NCBI RefSeq assembly: GCF_003324565.1
Contig: NZ_QOLA01000001.1
Location: forward strand, 248,001-312,000
Length of the DNA stretch: 64,000 nt
From: Streptomyces sp. SDr-06
Lineage (GTDB): Bacteria; Actinomycetota; Actinomycetes; Streptomycetales; Streptomycetaceae
Reading direction: 5' to 3'
Below the pieces are notes generated by a model. That model was not told the origin of the DNA, did not search any database, and saw only the letters and a program-made list of their open reading frames with translations. The position numbers and the translations under genes are program-made. Numbering within the stretch: the stretch's first letter is position 1; each line of letters opens with the position of its first letter. Below, one piece after another: positions 60,345-64,000 of the stretch.

Positions 60345-60842
60345 ATGGGTGAACAGGTGGAGCGGGTCGACGAGCACGATCGCGTCCTGGGCGTCGTCGA
60401 GCGCGCCGAAGCGGTGCGGCAGAAGTGGCTGTACCGCATGGCCATGGTGTTGTGCCGCGATGCGAGCGGCCGCTATCTGGTGCACCGGCGCCCCGAGCAC
60501 AGCTCACGGTTCCCCGGCGAGTACAGCTGGCTGGTGGCCGGAGCGGTGAACGTGGGCGAATCCTACGAGGACGCGGCACGCCGGGAACTGCGCGAGGAGC
60601 TCGGGGTCGCGGCGGCCGAGGTGCGGCCCCTCTTCACGTTCCTGTGCGACGGCGAGCTCAGCCCGTACTGGTTCGCGGTGTACGAGACCGTGGTGGCGGA
60701 GGCGGAGGTCGTGCCGGACGCGGCCGAAGTCGCCTGGCACGGCTGGCTGACCCAGGACGAGCTGGGGACGGCGATGGCGAGCTGGAAGTTCGTCTCGGAC
60801 AGCCGGGACGCATACGCCCGTTACCGCACCCTGACCCACTGA
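60345..60842 (+). CDS. NUDIX hydrolase (isopentenyl-diphosphate isomerase-like group)
   Basis: A 165-residue enzyme from ATG 60345, with AGGAGAGG upstream. The NUDIX box GAVNVGESYEDAARRELREE then LG is complete (Gx5Ex7REUxEExGU). The start RVDEHDRVLGVVERAEAVRQ and HRRPEHSSRFPGEYSW match the IPP-isomerase-like group of NUDIX hydrolases (YfcD type). It hydrolyses a nucleoside diphosphate-linked compound; the substrate is not known. Terminator downstream. Confidence 0.9.
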   Translation: MGEQVERVDEHDRVLGVVERAEAVRQKWLYRMAMVLCRDASGRYLVHRRPEHSSRFPGEYSWLVAGAVNVGESYEDAARRELREELGVAAAEVRPLFTFLCDGELSPYWFAVYETVVAEAEVVPDAAEVAWHGWLTQDELGTAMASWKFVSDSRDAYARYRTLTH

Positions 60843-60843
60843 A

Positions 60844-60882
60844 AGGGCCGGGAACTCTGGACCACCCAGAACTCCCGGCCCT
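60844..60882 (+). terminator. Hairpin terminator after the NUDIX gene
   Basis: AGGGCCGGGAACTCTGG (60844-60860) pairs with CCAGAACTCCCGGCCCT (60866-60882), with two central mismatches, right after the stop codon. Confidence 0.8.
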
Positions 60883-60964
60883 CCCGGACCCCCAGGGCCT
60901 TCCCGGCCCTCGTCGAGCTTCCTCAGTGCCTGAGGTCCTTCAGCTCCTTGGGGGTGCTCCCGTG

Positions 60965-61252
60965 TCAGGGACGGTTCACCCGGCCCGCCACCGCGTGACC
61001 GATCAGCAGGTAGACGACGGCGGGCAGCCCGTAGTTGACCACCGTGCGCCACGCGTCGGACCTGATGTTGAACATGTCGCGCGACCAGCCCGAGAGCCAG
61101 TCCGCCGCGTGCCGGACCCACGACACGACGTCGTTGGCCGTGTTGGCGTTCATGAGGAAGAAGGCGATCCACAGGATCAGGATCAGTGCCGTCACGTCCG
61201 CGATGATGAGGATGCCGGTCGCCGCGGGATTGCCGCCATAGCGCCTGGACAT
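60965..61252 (-). CDS. Small membrane protein, 95 aa (third gene of membrane operon)
   Basis: Starts at ATG 61252, six bases after AAGGAG. Two membrane segments (about residues 13-34, TGILIIADVTALILILWIAF, and residues 69-88) flank a short amphipathic loop with AADWLSGWSRDMFNIRSDAW. Last gene of a conserved-looking minus-strand trio with the two genes upstream. No domain recognised. Confidence 0.72.
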   Translation of the reverse strand: MSRRYGGNPAATGILIIADVTALILILWIAFFLMNANTANDVVSWVRHAADWLSGWSRDMFNIRSDAWRTVVNYGLPAVVYLLIGHAVAGRVNRP

Positions 61253-61351
61253 GTCCAACTCCTTGCCTCTACTGGTGCGTTGAGTGTCTGGACCGTGGAA
61301 CCTTCTGGTGGTGCGGGGGCGCGCCCGTCCGAAGCCGGGGGGTGTCGGGGG

Positions 61352-61903
61352 TCATAGGCTGAGCAGACGCTCCGCGAGGCGGCGGTACTCACGCAGCGCC
61401 ATGCGCAGGTCCTCCGTGGCCGTCCCGCCGGACGCGTCCTTCCAGGACGAGCGCATCGTGTCCCGCCGCTGTTCGAGGCTCCGCACGAGCTGCTCGGTGA
61501 GGGCGTCGACCACCGAGGCGGCCTCCTTCACGGCGGAACGAGGCTCGTCCACGAAGCCGCCGACCGCGTGCTGGATCCTGAGCTGCAACTTCTCCCGGTC
61601 CTGCTGCGCCAGCACCCTGTCGGCCTCCGCGTCGCCCTCGGGCACGGCCTCCCGTGCGGGCCGGCCGGAGTCGGGCCGGTCCGACCCGAGGTCGATGGAC
61701 ACACCCTGAGCTGCGGCGGGCCGCTCAGCCAGGGGCCGGACGGGCACACCCTGCTCCGGTACGCGCCCTTCGGACCCGGGGCGACCCGTCAGGGGCCGGT
61801 CGGGCCGGGGCTGCTCGGTCAGGGGCTGCTGGGCTGCGGACCGGTCGGCCAGGGGCTGATCGGGTACGGGCTGCCCGGACTGGGGTCGCTCCGCCTGGGT
61901 CAT
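61352..61903 (-). CDS. Hypothetical protein, 183 aa (second gene of membrane operon)
   Basis: Its ATG overlaps the upstream stop (ATGA). Residues 1-90 are a Pro/Gln/Arg low-complexity region with repeats of the kind PLxxRP/PLTEQP. Residues 95-183 form a helical domain (QQDREKLQLRIQHAVGGFVD and EDLRMALREYRRLAERLLSL). It looks cytosolic and may bind the membrane proteins encoded beside it. Unknown function. Confidence 0.7.
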   Translation of the reverse strand: MTQAERPQSGQPVPDQPLADRSAAQQPLTEQPRPDRPLTGRPGSEGRVPEQGVPVRPLAERPAAAQGVSIDLGSDRPDSGRPAREAVPEGDAEADRVLAQQDREKLQLRIQHAVGGFVDEPRSAVKEAASVVDALTEQLVRSLEQRRDTMRSSWKDASGGTATEDLRMALREYRRLAERLLSL

Positions 61904-62532
61904 GACTGACTCCCTCGCGCGATGTCGCCGTGCCGCATGCCGCCGCGGAACGCGTGCCGGCCGCTTCGGGGCTCCGTGCCCCCGGACTTGCCTCCTCGGC
62001 GTTCCCCGGTCAGCACCGCGAAGAACTCGTGGGCCTGCACGAGGGTTTCCCGCAGCTCTTCCGTGCTGGGCTCATGCCCGTTCGCGCCGTGCGCCACGCC
62101 ACGTATGCGGCGGTAGCCGTCGAGGTGCTGGGGATGGTGCACCGAGAGGGCGGCCAGCTGCTCCTCCGCGGAGCCGTCCGGGAAGCCGCGCTCCTGCGCG
62201 AGCCGGCCGAGCAACGCCTCGGCGTGGGCGACCGCGCGGGTGGGCGAGTCGACGAACTCCTCCTGCACGCGGGCCCATTGGACGGAGTAGCGACTGCGCT
62301 CCTCGGGCGTAGGAGGCTCGACCTTCAGGTTTCCGTACCGCCGGACCCGCTCGTCCAGGTCCTTCTCGGCGGCTTTGACGTCGCCGTCGTGCTGGGCGAC
62401 GGTCCGGTCGTACTCCGGCCCGAAGCGGCGGCGCAGCCCGCTGCCCCGCCGGGCGAGGACCGTTCCGAGAACCGCCGCCACGACCACGATCACCGCGACG
62501 GCTATGAGGATGATGAGGACACCACTGGACAT
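61900..62532 (-). CDS. Single-pass membrane protein, 210 aa (first gene of membrane operon)
   Basis: Starts at ATG 62532 behind GAAGG. One N-terminal membrane segment (residues 4-26, GVLIILIAVAVIVVVAAVLG) precedes an Arg patch RRGSGLRRRFG. A cytosolic helical domain follows, with QHDGDVKAAEKDLDERVRRY and a later ELRETLVQAHEFFAVLTGER. It is translationally coupled to the next gene. The trio recurs in other streptomycetes to my recollection, but no function is known to me. Confidence 0.75.
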   Translation of the reverse strand: MSSGVLIILIAVAVIVVVAAVLGTVLARRGSGLRRRFGPEYDRTVAQHDGDVKAAEKDLDERVRRYGNLKVEPPTPEERSRYSVQWARVQEEFVDSPTRAVAHAEALLGRLAQERGFPDGSAEEQLAALSVHHPQHLDGYRRIRGVAHGANGHEPSTEELRETLVQAHEFFAVLTGERRGGKSGGTEPRSGRHAFRGGMRHGDIARGSQS

Positions 62533-62737
62533 GGCCTGCCTTCCCGTCGGTGAACGGCCCGCACCACGGGCCGTCCTGATGCGAGTAGGCGCGAGAAGGC
62601 CGGATAAACGCGGTATCCGGCGAGCTCCTTTCCCCGCGGGACCGGGGCGGCGTTCACCCCATCGGGTCACGCGATTTTCCCCCGGGGCCCGGGGCGGAGA
62701 GGCTGTGATGGTCATCCCTCACATACAGGAGGAAATC

Positions 62738-62977
62738 GTGCGTATTCGCACCGCTCTCGTCGCAAGCGTCCTGGCCGCCACCGCCGTGATAGGCAGCGCC
62801 GGAGCCGCTGCCGCGGACCCGGAGCCGCCGACCGGCGTGGCCAAGGACTCCCCCGGGGTCGTCTCCGGCAATGTGATCCAGATTCCTGTCGACATCCCGG
62901 TCAACGTGTGCGGCGACACCATCGACATCATCGGCCTGCTCAACCCGTCCTCCAACAACACCTGCCACTCGAGCTGA
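62738..62977 (+). CDS. Short chaplin
   Basis: A 79-residue secreted protein from GTG 62738 behind AGGAGG. The signal peptide (RIRTALVASVLAATAVIGS, Ala-rich cleavage near residue 26) is followed by the chaplin domain: SPGVVSGNVIQIPVDIPVNV then CGDTIDIIGLLNPSSNNTC. Cys58 and Cys76 would form the intramolecular disulfide. Short chaplins assemble into amyloid-like films that lower surface tension and coat aerial hyphae and spores. Monocistronic, with a terminator downstream. Confidence 0.95.
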   Translation: MRIRTALVASVLAATAVIGSAGAAAADPEPPTGVAKDSPGVVSGNVIQIPVDIPVNVCGDTIDIIGLLNPSSNNTCHSS

Positions 62978-63000
62978 TCTTCGGCTCCGCCACACCCCGT

Positions 63001-63031
63001 CGCCCCGGAACCTCGGTCTGGTTCCGGGGCG
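63001..63031 (+). terminator. Hairpin terminator after the chaplin gene
   Basis: CGCCCCGGAACC (63001-63012) pairs perfectly with GGTTCCGGGGCG (63020-63031) around a 7-base loop. Confidence 0.85.
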
Positions 63032-63070
63032 GTTGGGCGCCGTCAGCCACCCTTGAGCACCGTCGCTGAC

Positions 63071-64000
63071 CTAGCCGAGGAGCAACGCCGCCTCCCAGCC
63101 GAGGACTTCGGGCTCCATCGCGAGGCCCGCACCTCCCTCGACGTAGGTGTGGAGAGCCAACGCCGCCCCGGCCTCCCCATCCAGAAAACCCGCCCCACCT
63201 GCCGGATCATGGCTCACCAACTGGCCCGCCAGGTAGGGAAGTTGTCCGGCCATCTCCGCGTCCTCCAGGTCGTACGCCATGCGTGCGGCGATGTGCAGCA
63301 GGCCTCCGGTGCCGTGGCAGAGGCCCCTTCCCTCCAGGGCCCGGGGACCGCTCGGGCGCGCGAGTGTCGCGCGCAGTGAGCGGGCGGCCGACTCCCGCCA
63401 GCCCCGCTCGTTCAGCGCGCGTCCCGCCAGGAACAGGGCGCGTGCGACACCGGGTGGGCCGTAGCACCACGCGTCTCGCGTCGGCGGGTTCGGGGAGCGC
63501 TCGCCGCCGAGCTCGTCCTCGGCCCGCACGGCGAGCGGCCAATACGTTCCCTGGGCTCCCTCGCGCGCCTGCCGGATCAGCCACCCGGCGACCCGCCCGA
63601 TCGCCTCCTCCTGGCCCCGCACACGGACGCCCTGCTCGTGCGCGACGGCGAGGAGGGCGAGCGGGCCCGGAATGCCGTGCGCCAGGCCGAGGTTGAGGTG
63701 CCCCTTGGGGTAGTCCGGGCTCGGGCCCCGCGGTCCGGGGGCGTCCGCCGTCCACCAGCCGGGCAGGGTGCCGTGCGCGGTGACGGCCGGTTCGGCGAGG
63801 TCGACCAGGGCCTCCAGGCACTCCCGCACCGCGGGGCCGTGCGGATCGAGCGCGAGGAGCAGCCGGGCGAGGCCCGACAGTCCCGAGACCGTGTCGTACA
63901 GGTGTGACGGCGCGCCGGTGCCCGCGGCCCGTCTGGCCCGCAGGGCACGTGCCCGGAGCAGGGCGGCCCCGGCGACGCGCGGCGTGAGGGCGTCCAGGAG
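63071..64000 (-). CDS. LanC-like lanthionine synthetase, 5' part beyond window
   Basis: At least 310 codons, open to the right edge (upstream residues read LYDTVSGLSGLARLLLALD, a LanC-type GLSG motif). The zinc-binding motifs are visible: the Cys in WCYGPPG and the Cys-His pair in GLCHGTGGLLHIA, arranged as in LanC cyclases. GLAHGIPGPLALLA gives the conserved His/Gly motif. LanC adds peptide thiols to dehydroamino acids to form lanthionine rings in class I lanthipeptides. The dehydratase (LanB) and precursor would be expected upstream, to the right of the window. Confidence 0.88.
   Translation of the reverse strand, partial: LLDALTPRVAGAALLRARALRARRAAGTGAPSHLYDTVSGLSGLARLLLALDPHGPAVRECLEALVDLAEPAVTAHGTLPGWWTADAPGPRGPSPDYPKGHLNLGLAHGIPGPLALLAVAHEQGVRVRGQEEAIGRVAGWLIRQAREGAQGTYWPLAVRAEDELGGERSPNPPTRDAWCYGPPGVARALFLAGRALNERGWRESAARSLRATLARPSGPRALEGRGLCHGTGGLLHIAARMAYDLEDAEMAGQLPYLAGQLVSHDPAGGAGFLDGEAGAALALHTYVEGGAGLAMEPEVLGWEAALLLG

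Overview
The window is high-GC actinobacterial DNA, almost certainly a Streptomyces chromosome. The evidence is the dense GC-rich coding, frequent GTG/TTG starts, a chaplin gene, a 2-methylisoborneol (2-MIB) operon with its encapsulin gene, a mycothiol-type enzyme, many secondary-metabolite and resistance genes, and a tRNA-Trp. Few core genes are present (nadE, lnt, the tRNA), so this looks like accessory or arm-proximal sequence.

Layout. Bases 1-8.4 kb hold resistance and detoxification genes: a macrolide phosphotransferase cut by the left edge, an alpha/beta hydrolase, a nucleoside deoxyribosyltransferase-like protein, a streptothricin acetyltransferase, a Tat-exported hydrolase, an ABC-F protein, a CGNR regulator and a DUF899 protein. 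Bases 8.9-12.6 kb carry the 2-MIB operon: a family 2B encapsulin with an inserted cyclic-nucleotide-binding domain, 2-MIB synthase and geranyl diphosphate C-methyltransferase. Bases 12.7-25.6 kb hold a NarK-type transporter, an Lnt-like acyltransferase, a NarL-type two-component system, a HelD-like helicase with a TetR gene, an aldo/keto reductase, an oleate hydratase and a DIP1984 protein.

Bases 26-45.5 kb hold a Doc/ribbon-helix-helix toxin-antitoxin pair, an AhpD-fold protein without its cysteines, a MarR/MFS efflux pair, and a VanJ-like membrane phosphatase followed by a CseBC-like two-component system. The same stretch has an arylamine N-acetyltransferase, an orphan efflux adaptor, nadE, a PadR/SnoaL divergon around a 38-bp dyad, and an incomplete molybdenum-hydroxylase operon (FeS and FAD subunits only). 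Bases 45.5-53.3 kb hold tRNA-Trp, an isochorismatase-fold protein, a methyltransferase, an MFS pump, a P450 and a decayed FtsW/RodA gene.

The most interesting locus is 53.4-55.8 kb on the minus strand. A very short gene (55731-55823) encodes a 30-residue peptide ending in AAWYFWY. It is followed by a stem-loop and two overlapping cytochrome P450 genes. The aromatic C-terminus plus adjacent P450 is the architecture of the atropopeptide RiPPs, whose founder tryptorubin A has the core AWYIWY; here the core would be AWYFWY. The right end has a secreted esterase, a stand-alone condensation-domain protein, a NUDIX hydrolase, a three-gene membrane operon, a chaplin, and a LanC-like lanthionine cyclase running off the edge, which suggests a class I lanthipeptide cluster beyond 64 kb.
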